Source: an uncultured Chitinophaga sp.
GTDB taxonomy: Bacteria > Bacteroidota > Bacteroidia > Chitinophagales > Chitinophagaceae
Assembly: GCF_937898475.1 (NCBI RefSeq)
Contig: NZ_CALEJS010000026.1
Coordinates: 186,001-250,000 of the forward strand
Direction: 5' to 3'
Length of the DNA stretch: 64,000 nucleotides
Shown: positions 52,497 to 60,369 of the stretch, piece after piece
How positions within the stretch are numbered: the stretch's first letter is position 1
Layout: every line of letters begins with the position of its first letter
Translations under genes and position numbers: made by a program
Notes under the pieces: generated by a model
Told to the model about the DNA's origin: nothing
Databases searched by the model: none
What the model saw: only the letters and a program-made list of their open reading frames with translations

Positions 52497-53060
52497 ATGA
52501 ACATTGATGCTATATTAGACAATGTATACGTGCTGCCGCAGGCGTCCAGAGATCTGCTGAAGGCGCATATCTCGGAAACTGCTTATAACCGGGGGCATCT
52601 GCTGTTCAGGGCTAATAAGGTAGCCTCAAACATTTACTTTATACGAAAAGGCATGGTACGGGCCTATGCAGCAACAGCGGATAGTGAAGTGACCTTCTGG
52701 TTTGGCAAGGAAGGAGACACCGTTATTTCCATGAACAGTTACGTACACGATAAAAAGGGATATGAAAACATCCAGCTGCTGGAACCCTGTGAATTATATG
52801 AAATGCAAACCGGCCACCTGCGCAGGCTCTTTGAAGAAGATATCCATATTGCCAACTGGGGACGGAAATTTGCCGAGCAGGAACTGATAAAAGTAGAAGA
52901 ACGGCTTATTTTCAGGCAGTGCAGAACCGCTATGGAACGTTACAAGGAGCTGATAGCCACCGACCCTGAATTGCTGCAAAGAGTGCAGTTGGGCCATATT
53001 GCTTCCTACCTCGGTATGACACAGGTGAGTTTAAGCAGGATCAGGGCGGAATTGAAATAG
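52497..53060 (+). CDS. Crp/Fnr family transcriptional regulator
   Basis: 187 residues. Cyclic-nucleotide-binding fold (YFIRKGMVRAYAATADSEVTFWFGKEGD) and a shortened C-terminal HTH (LGHIASYLGMTQVSLSRIRAELK). This small type is abundant in Bacteroidota. It starts 10 bases after the GH43 stop, so the two are probably cotranscribed; the NTF2-like gene follows after 41 bases. Effector and targets are unknown. Confidence 0.9.
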   Translation: MNIDAILDNVYVLPQASRDLLKAHISETAYNRGHLLFRANKVASNIYFIRKGMVRAYAATADSEVTFWFGKEGDTVISMNSYVHDKKGYENIQLLEPCELYEMQTGHLRRLFEEDIHIANWGRKFAEQELIKVEERLIFRQCRTAMERYKELIATDPELLQRVQLGHIASYLGMTQVSLSRIRAELK

Positions 53061-53101
53061 CTCCGATATCCACAACAATTAACAAATAATCCTCCACTTT
53101 A

Positions 53102-53578
53102 ATGACAAAACGAATAATCCTCATCGTGACAATCATCTTCACTACATTGGTAAAGAGCTATGGACAATCACAGGATGAGCTGTATCAGGAAATTTACAGG
53201 CAGGACAGTATTTTCTTCAGTGCATTTAATCGTTGTGACACGGTTACCTACAGGGGATATCTGACCGCTGATTTTGAGTTCTATCACGACCTGGGCGGGC
53301 TCCATTATTTGGACGAGGAAATGCAATCCATGCGGGAAATGTGCACCAGGAATTCTCATATCCGGCGGGAGCTGGTTAAGCCTTCGCTGGAGATCCACAA
53401 GCTGGGGGATAACGGCGCACTGGAAATAGGAGTTCATCGTTTTTACCACACCAATCCCGGCCAGGAAGAGCACATCAGCGGTACCTATAAATTTGTTCAG
53501 GTGTGGCAAAGAAAAGGTAAGGCATGGCAGCTGTCAAGGGTTATCAGCTACGACCATGGCAAGATGAACAATGATTAA
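53102..53578 (+). CDS. Secreted NTF2-like (DUF4440) protein
   Basis: 158 residues: signal peptide ending KSYGQ, then one NTF2-like domain with RQDSIFFSAFNRCDT, FEFYHDLGG and RVISYDHGKM, which match block by block the N-terminal domain of the 10044 gene (DSLFWHGYNACDT, VEFYHDKGG, RVLSYDHGP). It is thus a shorter paralogue lacking the DUF3471-like tail. Downstream of a Crp regulator. Function unknown. Confidence 0.82.
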   Translation: MTKRIILIVTIIFTTLVKSYGQSQDELYQEIYRQDSIFFSAFNRCDTVTYRGYLTADFEFYHDLGGLHYLDEEMQSMREMCTRNSHIRRELVKPSLEIHKLGDNGALEIGVHRFYHTNPGQEEHISGTYKFVQVWQRKGKAWQLSRVISYDHGKMNND

Positions 53579-53759
53579 GTGTCAATGGCACCCCAATATT
53601 GCTCTGCCTAAAAAAGATATTGTAATTCTCGGCCGGTTTTACTATTTTTATCAAGTAGGTAGTAAGCAATTAACACGTCATCAAAATTCAATGCTTATGT
53701 AAGCCCGATATGAGACACTAAAGCGCCAGCTTTATTATTTCTACATTGAATATTTTATT

Positions 53760-54209
53760 ATGAAAGCCCGTGTTTTCAATTTAACCATTGAAGCAATCAC
53801 CGCCGTATTGCTGTTACTTTGGATTTATACAGGCCTCAGTAAGCTGATCCATTACGATAAATTCAGTTTTGAAATCGGCCGTTCCCCCTTCCTGCAGCAT
53901 ATGCCGCAGGCAGCAGTAGCTTTGATCCCGGTGAGCGAGCTGCTGATAGCTGCACTGCTCATCTTTAAACGTTCGCGGCTGGCAGGCTTATATGCATCGC
54001 TGTTCTTACTGACCCTGTTTACCGGGTATGTGTACATGATGCTGCATTACGCCTATGATCTGCCCTGCAGCTGCGGAGGGATCATTGAACTGTTAAGCTG
54101 GGAACAGCATCTGCTGGTGAACTTTGTACTAACCCTGCTCGCCGCGATCGCCATCATACTGCAGGACTATCAGGCCCGGCAGGGCAGGCGGGTTGTTTCG
54201 TTGCCTTAA
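53760..54209 (+). CDS. MauE/DoxX-like redox-associated membrane protein
   Basis: 149 residues with four predicted helices. WIYTGLSKLIHYDKF and FLQHMPQAAVALIPVSELLIAALL are MauE/DoxX-family blocks, and the DLPCSCGGIIELLSWEQHLLVNFVL segment with its C-x-C-G-G motif is the typical Bacteroidota version. MauE itself is needed for disulfide maturation of methylamine dehydrogenase. The downstream small Cys-containing exported protein could be its client. Confidence 0.85.
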   Translation: MKARVFNLTIEAITAVLLLLWIYTGLSKLIHYDKFSFEIGRSPFLQHMPQAAVALIPVSELLIAALLIFKRSRLAGLYASLFLLTLFTGYVYMMLHYAYDLPCSCGGIIELLSWEQHLLVNFVLTLLAAIAIILQDYQARQGRRVVSLP

Positions 54210-54212
54210 GTC

Positions 54213-54230
54213 TTTTATTGATCAATAAAA
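54213..54230. promoter_or_regulatory. Perfect AT-rich palindrome TTTTATTGA/TCAATAAAA
   Basis: An 18-base perfect palindrome four bases after the MauE-like stop. It may be an operator or RNA hairpin. A second small hairpin, CAGCC/GGCTG, follows at about 54262-54277, before the DUF6520-like gene. Confidence 0.4.
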
Positions 54231-54308
54231 CAGGTTCCCCTGCTCCTGCATCAGCAGAGGCAGCCCCTTGTGGCTGTTGTTATTCCTAAATCATAAAAGC
54301 ACACTCAC

Positions 54309-54632
54309 ATGAACATGAAAAAAATCAGATTCAGTTTTGCTGCGCTGGTAGCCCTGGCAGCTATCGGACTTACCGTTACCACTAATGCTGGTACTATTAT
54401 AAAGAAGGCGGAGGCGGCCTGCTATCGTACGGTAGTGATTCCAGGGCTCCCTGCAGACCGTACAGCCACCTATGGCGGTAATCTTATCCTCTCATTTGGT
54501 AACACGGTAAAAAGTGTAGCAAATCCTAACAACGCGGCCAATTGTAGTGGCAATGCATATTTCTGCTGTGCAACTACATTCCAGTCAGGTACGAATACAT
54601 ACGTTGCAGAAGTGTTCCTTACAGATCTGTGA
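54309..54632 (+). CDS. Small exported protein, DUF6520-like
   Basis: 107 residues: signal peptide (MNMKKIRFSFAALVALAAIGLTVTTNAG) and a short mature part with four cysteines (AACYRT, AANCSGNAYFCC). Length, signal and Cys placement match the DUF6520 family of Bacteroidota, which often lies next to MauE/DoxX genes. A terminator or attenuator follows immediately. Its abundance and role are unknown; it could be secreted or processed to a peptide. Confidence 0.75.
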   Translation: MNMKKIRFSFAALVALAAIGLTVTTNAGTIIKKAEAACYRTVVIPGLPADRTATYGGNLILSFGNTVKSVANPNNAANCSGNAYFCCATTFQSGTNTYVAEVFLTDL

Positions 54633-54651
54633 TGACATGTTAATGCCAAAC

Positions 54652-54682
54652 AACCGGGCAGTGAAGATGCTGCCCGGTTTCC
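54652..54682 (+). terminator. Terminator/attenuator after the DUF6520-like gene
   Basis: AACCGGGCAG and CTGCCCGGTT form a perfect 10-bp stem with an 8-base loop and a short TTT, 20 bases past the stop and 14 bases before the next gene. Confidence 0.75.
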
Positions 54683-54695
54683 ATATTAATTCAGG

Positions 54696-55730
54696 ATGAT
54701 GAGACGAACATTATTACTGGTAAGCGGTACCGTGATGGCAGCGCTGCTTTGCCTGTTGGTGCTGCTGGCAGTGTCTGGTATACCAGGTAATAAAAAGAAT
54801 GGTTTTAACAGGCAATGGCTCAACATAACAGTCCGGAAGCACTTGTCTTATGAACTGCCGTTTGCTGCTGAACGTTTATTCGGATCAGGCGCGCATCTTT
54901 ATTTATCTGAGCCTTCACACCGGCAGGTATACCGCCTGGACAGCCACCTGCGTGTCAGCGACACCATAAAACTGCATGTGGGCAAGCCACTCAAACCTCC
55001 CGTTAATTTTTTTGCAGACGGCAATCACCTTTATATTCATGAGTATAACAGTGCTACAATGTTCTTTGCGGACTGGCATGCAGCAACCTTTAATGCGCTG
55101 CGGTTGTCGGAAGGGCCTTTCCTGAAGTCACTGCAGTTGTCAGATTCGCTGGTGGTGATAAGAGGATTTGAGCCAGGTAGTTTTAAACCTGTGTTTATGC
55201 AGATTAACACCCGTAGCGGCGACCGCCGGCACAGCGATCTTTTATCTGAAAAGGCAGATGCGGGTTTTTCCACTGACGGGATCTTATGCAGTAATGCAGG
55301 GAGAGACCGCCTGTTGTATATACCCTATTTTGAGAATGGCATTTACTGCATGGATAGCAATTTGAGCCTGCGCTACCAACAACATACGATCGATACCGTT
55401 TTTAACAGCGGTATTGAGGTTGCCAGCCAGGGCGATGGCGATGTACAAAAGCTATATGCCACTGCTCCCCGTGTAAAAGTGAATAAGCGGGCCTTTGCGG
55501 ATGACCGGCTGCTGTTTATAGAGTCCGATCTCCGGGCAGATAACGAAGATGCAACTACCTTCAGGCAGCAGCCTGTGCTGGACGCTTATCGTATAGAAGA
55601 CGGAAGCTACGCAGGAAGTTTGCATCTTCCGCTGGATAAACGGAAAGTATTGTCCTATTATCTCCATAACGGGGTATTATATGTGCTGCTGAAAGATCAG
55701 CTACTGTCATTTTCCCTGGCGCTGCCCTGA
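54696..55730 (+). CDS. Membrane-anchored propeller-like protein of the MauE/DUF6520 cassette
   Basis: 344 residues. An N-terminal transmembrane anchor (LLLVSGTVMAALLCLLVLLAVSGI) and then a beta-rich body with recurring strand pairs (HLYLSEPSHRQVYRLDSHLRVSDTIKL, HLYIHEYNSATMFFADW, RLLYIPYFENGIYCMDSNL, VLYVLLKDQLLSFSL), as in a periplasmic beta-propeller. I recognise no named family. It follows the small Cys protein and MauE-like gene in the same direction, past an attenuator-like hairpin. Confidence 0.7.
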   Translation: MMRRTLLLVSGTVMAALLCLLVLLAVSGIPGNKKNGFNRQWLNITVRKHLSYELPFAAERLFGSGAHLYLSEPSHRQVYRLDSHLRVSDTIKLHVGKPLKPPVNFFADGNHLYIHEYNSATMFFADWHAATFNALRLSEGPFLKSLQLSDSLVVIRGFEPGSFKPVFMQINTRSGDRRHSDLLSEKADAGFSTDGILCSNAGRDRLLYIPYFENGIYCMDSNLSLRYQQHTIDTVFNSGIEVASQGDGDVQKLYATAPRVKVNKRAFADDRLLFIESDLRADNEDATTFRQQPVLDAYRIEDGSYAGSLHLPLDKRKVLSYYLHNGVLYVLLKDQLLSFSLALP

Positions 55731-55933
55731 CCGTTTACTCTTCCGGAACTCCAGCAAGATCCTGGCTCTGGGATTGGGGGCTTTGGTACGGTAACGAAGA
55801 ACAGAGATATTTAAACCCTTGGATTCCATGGATGCTAAGATACGCAATTGAAATAAATGGGTTTTGTTTGACGGGGCTTTAGTAAATTGTTGCAGGAGCC
55901 GATACGTTTAACATAAAAGTTCGGAAAACTTAT

Positions 55934-56353
55934 ATGAAAAAGGCTGCAATCTCTGGCATAGCGCCATTCTTTATTGTAAGGAATGTTCCCGCTGCATTAA
56001 GTTTTTACCGCGACCGCCTTGGGTTCGATGTTACCTTCCAGGGGCCTGCTGAAGATGATATTTTCTTTGGGATTGTACAACGCGGTGCGGCGATGATCCT
56101 CCTGAAAGACATTGGGGTAACACCTGTTCCCAATTATACGCGCGATATAAAAAAGGGTATTGCCCGTTGGGATGCTTATCTTCATGTTCCGGACCCTGAC
56201 GCGCTGGCTGAAGAGTTCATCTCGCGTAACGTTGAATTTTTTCAACCGCTGCAGGATAATGACGATGATGGTTTGCGCGGATTTGAAGTGCAGGATGCCG
56301 ATGGATATGTATTGTTCTTTGGGAACACACAAGACCGGGCAGGTCGCAAATAA
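55934..56353 (+). CDS. VOC family (glyoxalase/bleomycin resistance) protein
   Basis: 139 residues with the two beta-alpha-beta-beta-beta modules of the vicinal oxygen chelate fold: IAPFFIVRNVPAALSFYRDRLGFDV in the first, WDAYLHVPDPDALAEEFISRNVEFF and GFEVQDADGYVLFFG with the metal-ligand Asp/Glu region in the second. Members bind or modify small molecules and some sequester bleomycin. Probably cytosolic. The AHSA1 gene follows 77 bases later. Confidence 0.9.
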   Translation: MKKAAISGIAPFFIVRNVPAALSFYRDRLGFDVTFQGPAEDDIFFGIVQRGAAMILLKDIGVTPVPNYTRDIKKGIARWDAYLHVPDPDALAEEFISRNVEFFQPLQDNDDDGLRGFEVQDADGYVLFFGNTQDRAGRK

Positions 56354-56430
56354 CCCTTTAATTGTCTTAAGCGCCCTCCATCTGGTTATTATCTTCTTTG
56401 CATCTTTGCTATGAACAAAAAACAGATATC

Positions 56431-56880
56431 ATGTCAAACAACACTGTTTATTTACACAGGATGCTGAAAACAACCCCGGAAAAAGTATACCGGGCATTTA
56501 CGGAGGCTACCGCCATCGCATCCTGGTTACCTCCTTATGGATTTCTCTGCACCGTTCATGAATTGAATGCAACAGTAGGAGGAACACATAAGATGTCATT
56601 CCATAACTTTTCTACCGGTAATGGCCATTCATTTGGTGGAACCTACCTGGAGCTCAAGCCTAATGAATTCCTGAAGTATACGGATAAATTTGACGATCCC
56701 AATGTGCCGGAAGAAATGACGGTCACTGTGTCGCTGCGGAAGACCGTTGCAGGTACCGAGGTTAAAATTACGCAGGAGGGGATCCCCGCTGTAATACCTG
56801 TAGAAATGTGTTATCTGGGTTGGCAGGAATCGCTGGAAAAACTGGCTAAGCTGGTGGAGCCGGAGATACCGGATGCCTGA
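56431..56880 (+). CDS. SRPBCC/AHSA1 domain protein
   Basis: 149 residues from the ATG at 56431 (MSNNTVYLHRML); the frame opens at 56398, but the added residues are not homologous. MLKTTPEKVYRAFTEATAIASWLPPYGF and the C-terminal YLGWQESLEKLAKLVE helix are standard for the AHSA1 (activator of Hsp90 ATPase 1-like) branch of START-fold proteins. It probably binds a hydrophobic ligand. Convergent with the cupin gene, with a hairpin between. Confidence 0.9.
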   Translation: MSNNTVYLHRMLKTTPEKVYRAFTEATAIASWLPPYGFLCTVHELNATVGGTHKMSFHNFSTGNGHSFGGTYLELKPNEFLKYTDKFDDPNVPEEMTVTVSLRKTVAGTEVKITQEGIPAVIPVEMCYLGWQESLEKLAKLVEPEIPDA

Positions 56881-56908
56881 GCAGCAAACGGGGCTATCAT
56901 AGATATTC

Positions 56909-56956
56909 ATACAGGCAAGGCAACACTGTTGCGATGAATGCGTGCCTTGCCTGTAT
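56909..56956. terminator. Bidirectional 14-bp hairpin between convergent AHSA1 and cupin genes
   Basis: ATACAGGCAAGGCA (56909-56922) and TGCCTTGCCTGTAT (56943-56956) are exact complements. It sits in the 80-base gap between two convergent stops and can serve both transcripts. Confidence 0.7.
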
Positions 56957-56960
56957 AGGT

Positions 56961-57392
56961 TTACTTCTTAGCCGTTTCGGGAATCAGTACAGGACTGCCG
57001 GTAGCACCTACAAAGAACACTACAAACCTGGCTTCTTTTGTCTTGCTCAGGTTGCGGGTCTGGTTGTGCAGGCCGCCGGGTTCTTCCCAGAAAACATCTC
57101 CTGCTTTGTAAACATGCTTTACTCCTTCAAATGTAGATTCTATCTCACCTTCCAGTACATATCCAATCGTTGCCATTGGGTGTCTGTGAGCATGAGATAC
57201 TTCGCCGGGGGCATATCTTACCAGCACTACCTGCGTTTCTTCTTTCTGCAGACCGGCAGGAAGCTGCTTTGTGAAAAGCACCTTTGGTGGATAAACGGTT
57301 ACTTCCTTCCCGGCATGCTCCTGGTGCTGGGCTTTTGTACTAAATGCGAATGCAGTGAGTAACACTGTACAACTGAGTGCAAACTTTTTCAT
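56961..57392 (-). CDS. Secreted cupin domain protein
   Basis: 143 residues: a signal peptide ending STKAQ and one cupin barrel with RYAPGEVSHAHRHPMATIGYVLEGEIES (motif 1 with metal-binding H-x-H and Glu) and GDVFWEEPGGLHNQTRNLS (motif 2 with His). A periplasmic small-molecule-binding or oxidising protein of unknown substrate. Only five bases separate the hairpin and the stop. Confidence 0.9.
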   Translation of the reverse strand: MKKFALSCTVLLTAFAFSTKAQHQEHAGKEVTVYPPKVLFTKQLPAGLQKEETQVVLVRYAPGEVSHAHRHPMATIGYVLEGEIESTFEGVKHVYKAGDVFWEEPGGLHNQTRNLSKTKEARFVVFFVGATGSPVLIPETAKK

Positions 57393-57616
57393 AAAAATGT
57401 GTTTAATAAATTACAGCCGCTTAAAGGCCTAATATGTACCTGGTCAGGATGCCAGGTATGAGCCAAAATGTATGCCCGGGCTTAAAGAAGCGTTGTGAAC
57501 CAGGAGAGGGGAGCCAGGTTGATCCCCGGAAAACAGCTGCAGTAAATACTTTTGAAGGATGTAAATAGCAAATTGTTGTAGGCGTTCACTCCATGCATGT
57601 TAAAAACCTGGTCACG

Positions 57617-57880
57617 CTATATCGTTAAATCGCGAGTTTTCTCACTCGTATTCGCGGAGCCAAACCAGCGGACGGCTGCCTTCCGGCATTCCTGTTGGTC
57701 CGGGGCTTTATCAGAAGCCCAGGCAATCACCCCATCCGGCCGTACCAGCACAGCGCTCAGTCCTGGCTGTTCCTTTGCCCGCCCCTGAACATACATCATC
57801 CGGTCGCCATACTCAGTTGCCAGTGTTTTAAGCGGGGCGTCCATATTAAAATCAAGCAGTATGTCCCGGCCTGCATCCAC
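57617..57880 (-). pseudogene. 3' remnant of an FAD-dependent aromatic monooxygenase
   Basis: The last 85 or so codons of a PheA/MhpA-type flavin hydroxylase: GRDILLDFNMDAPLKTLA, DRMMYVQGRAKEQPGLSAVLVRPDG and IAWASDKAP match the thioredoxin-like C-terminal domain of that family. The FAD-binding part is absent. Upstream the DNA turns, in another frame, into the N-terminus of a DUF6597 AraC-type regulator, so a deletion fused the two. The open frame extends to 57913 through the junction. Confidence 0.78.
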
Positions 57881-58025
57881 TGCCGAAATGAAAAATGATC
57901 TCTGTGTAACCACCAGGAAGTACCTCGAAACCAGGAGACTCCATCTTGAAATCTGCCCTGTTATACCAGAAGCATTTTATGGTATCCTGTAGCGCTTCAG
58001 GCGCTTCAAATTCCCGGTGCAGCAT
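57852..58025 (-). pseudogene. 5' fragment of a DUF6597/AraC-type regulator
   Basis: ATG at 58025 opens a 57-codon frame whose first 48 residues (LHREFEAPEALQDTIKCFWY, FEVLPGGYTEIIFHFG) are the start of the DUF6597 domain that precedes AraC HTH modules. It then runs out of homology at GSGCRPGHTA and stops at 57852, where the flavin-monooxygenase remnant takes over in another frame. The DNA-binding domain is lost. Confidence 0.75.
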
Positions 58026-58050
58026 GCAGAAAGATATCTCGTTTCAGTGA

Positions 58051-58070
58051 ATTTTAACTTAAGTTAAAAT
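58051..58070. promoter_or_regulatory. 20-bp perfect palindrome ATTTTAACTT/AAGTTAAAAT
   Basis: Exact 20-base palindrome between the truncated AraC fragment and the Crp-type gene. Its position upstream of a one-component regulator suggests an operator, perhaps autoregulatory. Confidence 0.5.
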
Positions 58071-58142
58071 CATATTCTGAAAAATTACTGAACTTTGAAC
58101 CGTTTTGTCCGGTATTTTTATACTTCATTAATACGTAGATCA

Positions 58143-58730
58143 ATGACCGATAAGAACGAAATTGTGGCCCAGCATCTGAAAAATTTTGCGGCATTAACGG
58201 ATAAAGACATTGCCGACAGTCAGCCATTCTGGAAGGCCAGGAGCATCAGCAAAGGCGATTTTTTCAACATGCAGCGCATGGTTTGCAATGACCTTGGCCT
58301 GGTAGTAAAAGGGATCTTCCGGATATATTATCATGACCCGGAAACGGAAGAAGATAAAAACCTTTTCTTTTTCTCTGAAAACCAATTCGTTGTTTCTTTC
58401 AGAAGCTTTATCTCCAGAAGTCCCTGCTGGTACTTCATAGAAGCCATGGAGGATTCTGAAATTGTATTTATCTCCTACAGGGATCTCAACGCCCTTTATG
58501 AATCTAATGCCAACTGGGGAAAATTTGGCCGTCTGCTGGCAGAATTGTTCTTTTCCTACGCGCAAAGCCGCACGGAAGAATTTATGTTCTTTTCGCATGA
58601 AGAACGCTACCTGCGGTTGCTGGAAGAACATCCGAACATTATAGACCGTATTCCGGCATACCATATCGCATCATTCCTGGGCATTACCAATCCCTCCCTG
58701 AGCCGGATCAGGAAACGTATAAAGCGCTAA
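58143..58730 (+). CDS. Crp/Fnr family transcriptional regulator
   Basis: 195 residues from the ATG at 58143 (MTDKNEIVAQHLKNF); an in-frame ATG at 58095 adds 16 residues of unlikely content. Sensor fold (LGLVVKGIFRIYYHDPETEEDKNLFFF) and compact HTH (YHIASFLGITNPSLSRIRKRIKR), the same small type as at 52497. A perfect AT-rich palindrome lies 73 bases upstream of the chosen start. It converges with the DHA2 pump gene. Confidence 0.9.
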   Translation: MTDKNEIVAQHLKNFAALTDKDIADSQPFWKARSISKGDFFNMQRMVCNDLGLVVKGIFRIYYHDPETEEDKNLFFFSENQFVVSFRSFISRSPCWYFIEAMEDSEIVFISYRDLNALYESNANWGKFGRLLAELFFSYAQSRTEEFMFFSHEERYLRLLEEHPNIIDRIPAYHIASFLGITNPSLSRIRKRIKR

Positions 58731-58759
58731 CCGTTGCAACGGGGACAGGCAACCAAACG

Positions 58760-60286
58760 CTAATCTGTTTTCTTTTTTATTTGCGGATTAAAGATCAGGA
58801 AACTGATCAGCGCAAGCATGGATACGCCCGCGCCTCCGTACAAAAAGACTCTACCGAAGCCCTGTTCCAGCGCTTTGCCGAAAACCTTTTGCTGAGAGAT
58901 GCCCATTAGTGTTTCGGTATTCATTACCTGTTCCATTGTCAGGCTGCCGGCTACAAGTTGTTTGGATAATGCAAAGAGCTGATCCGGTGTGGCCAGCGGT
59001 AATGCATCTTCCAGGTAAGAAAAGGTGCCCTGCACTAGCAGGAAGCCCATCAGCGCAATATTGATTGCCAGGGTGATCAGCCGGCTGCTGACGTCTATCC
59101 CGGAAGCCATGCCTGCACGATCTCCCGGAACCGCAGCCGTGGCAGTATTCGTAACCGGCGTATTCACCATTCCCAGTCCGCTGCCGGCTAATACGCAGCC
59201 TGTTAGAAGGAGCTGCCAGCCGGCTATTCCGCCGGCATACATGGTAAAGAAGCCGGTGCCGATCAGTAGAAGACCAGCCGGGATCACACGTCCGGCGCCA
59301 TACCGTAGCATGAGGCGCTCGCCTGCAGGTGGAAACAGCAGGGTGGGTACCGTATAGGCCAACAGGCACATACTGGTGGTCAGTGTATCATAATGCAGCA
59401 CTGCCTGGAAATAGAGCGGAAGAAAGACCATCAGCGGCCAGAAGGAAAAATTCATCCCGATGCAGCCCATGATCGCTCCCGTAAACTGTCGTACCCTGAA
59501 TACCTTAAAGTCGATCATCGGATAGGGCTGGCGAAGCTCTGCCAATATAAACAGTATCACCAGCAGCACGGCGGCCAGCAGTACCAGCAGGGAAAAGCTG
59601 CTGCTAAAACCGTTTTCAGGTCCCTGCGTAATATAATAGGTGAGGGCGAACACCGCGGCGGACAGCAGCAGTATCCCGGTTAGATCCAGCCTGGCAGCAT
59701 GGGGATCCCTCGATTCGGTAATAGACGGCCTGGCAAGTAGAACCGTTCCCAGCGCGAGCCCCCCATGTACCAGGAATACCCACCTCCAGTTGATCGTTTC
59801 GCTGATGATGCCGCCGATGATCGGTCCGAAACCCAGCCCGATGCCGGCGATGATCCCCCAGGCGGCAAAAGCCTTGCTTCGTTGCGGCCCGTCCGGGAAC
59901 TGGTGAGAGAGGAGCGCAATGGTGCAAATGAACATGGCCCCGCCGGTCATACCCTGGAAGAAACGGCTGGCGATCAGCAATTCCGTACTACCAGCCGCAC
60001 CGCAAATAATGGAAGTGATGCCAAAGCCAATGACATTGGCAATAAACACCTTTTTACGCCCGAAACGGTCTGCCAGGGTACCTGTGCCCATCAGCACCAT
60101 CGTACAGGCAATGGTATAGGCGTTCATGATCCATTGCAGCTGGCTGAAGTTACTGCCCAGTGCTTTTTCAAGTGTGGGAAGAATAACCGGAACGCTGGTG
60201 ATCTCTAATCCAAACATGAGCGCCGCCAGGCAGATGGTGATCAGCGCGCGCCAGTTCGTTAATTGTCCTTGATCCTGATTTTGCAT
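58760..60286 (-). CDS. MFS transporter, DHA2 (EmrB/QacA) family drug efflux
   Basis: 508 residues with 14 hydrophobic helices. LMFGLEITSVPVILPTLEKALG in TM1, LADRFGRKKVF in loop 2-3 and GPIIGGIISETINWRWVFLVH (motif C region) mark the 14-TM drug:proton antiporters. Divergent from the AraC gene at 60370, which probably controls it. The substrate is unknown. Confidence 0.92.
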   Translation of the reverse strand: MQNQDQGQLTNWRALITICLAALMFGLEITSVPVILPTLEKALGSNFSQLQWIMNAYTIACTMVLMGTGTLADRFGRKKVFIANVIGFGITSIICGAAGSTELLIASRFFQGMTGGAMFICTIALLSHQFPDGPQRSKAFAAWGIIAGIGLGFGPIIGGIISETINWRWVFLVHGGLALGTVLLARPSITESRDPHAARLDLTGILLLSAAVFALTYYITQGPENGFSSSFSLLVLLAAVLLVILFILAELRQPYPMIDFKVFRVRQFTGAIMGCIGMNFSFWPLMVFLPLYFQAVLHYDTLTTSMCLLAYTVPTLLFPPAGERLMLRYGAGRVIPAGLLLIGTGFFTMYAGGIAGWQLLLTGCVLAGSGLGMVNTPVTNTATAAVPGDRAGMASGIDVSSRLITLAINIALMGFLLVQGTFSYLEDALPLATPDQLFALSKQLVAGSLTMEQVMNTETLMGISQQKVFGKALEQGFGRVFLYGGAGVSMLALISFLIFNPQIKKKTD

Positions 60287-60369
60287 GGTTGTAGAATGAG
60301 TTGGCTAAATTATACCGGTGTTTTTCTAAAAATCGGTACATCTTTTATAAAAAAGGGTACTTTTACAAT

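Noticed and set aside
55707..55829. 40-codon minus-strand frame beginning MESKGLNISVLRYRTKAP
   Set aside because: It superficially resembles the start of a tyrosine recombinase, but it is short, overlaps the end of the propeller-like gene and has no further recombinase motifs.
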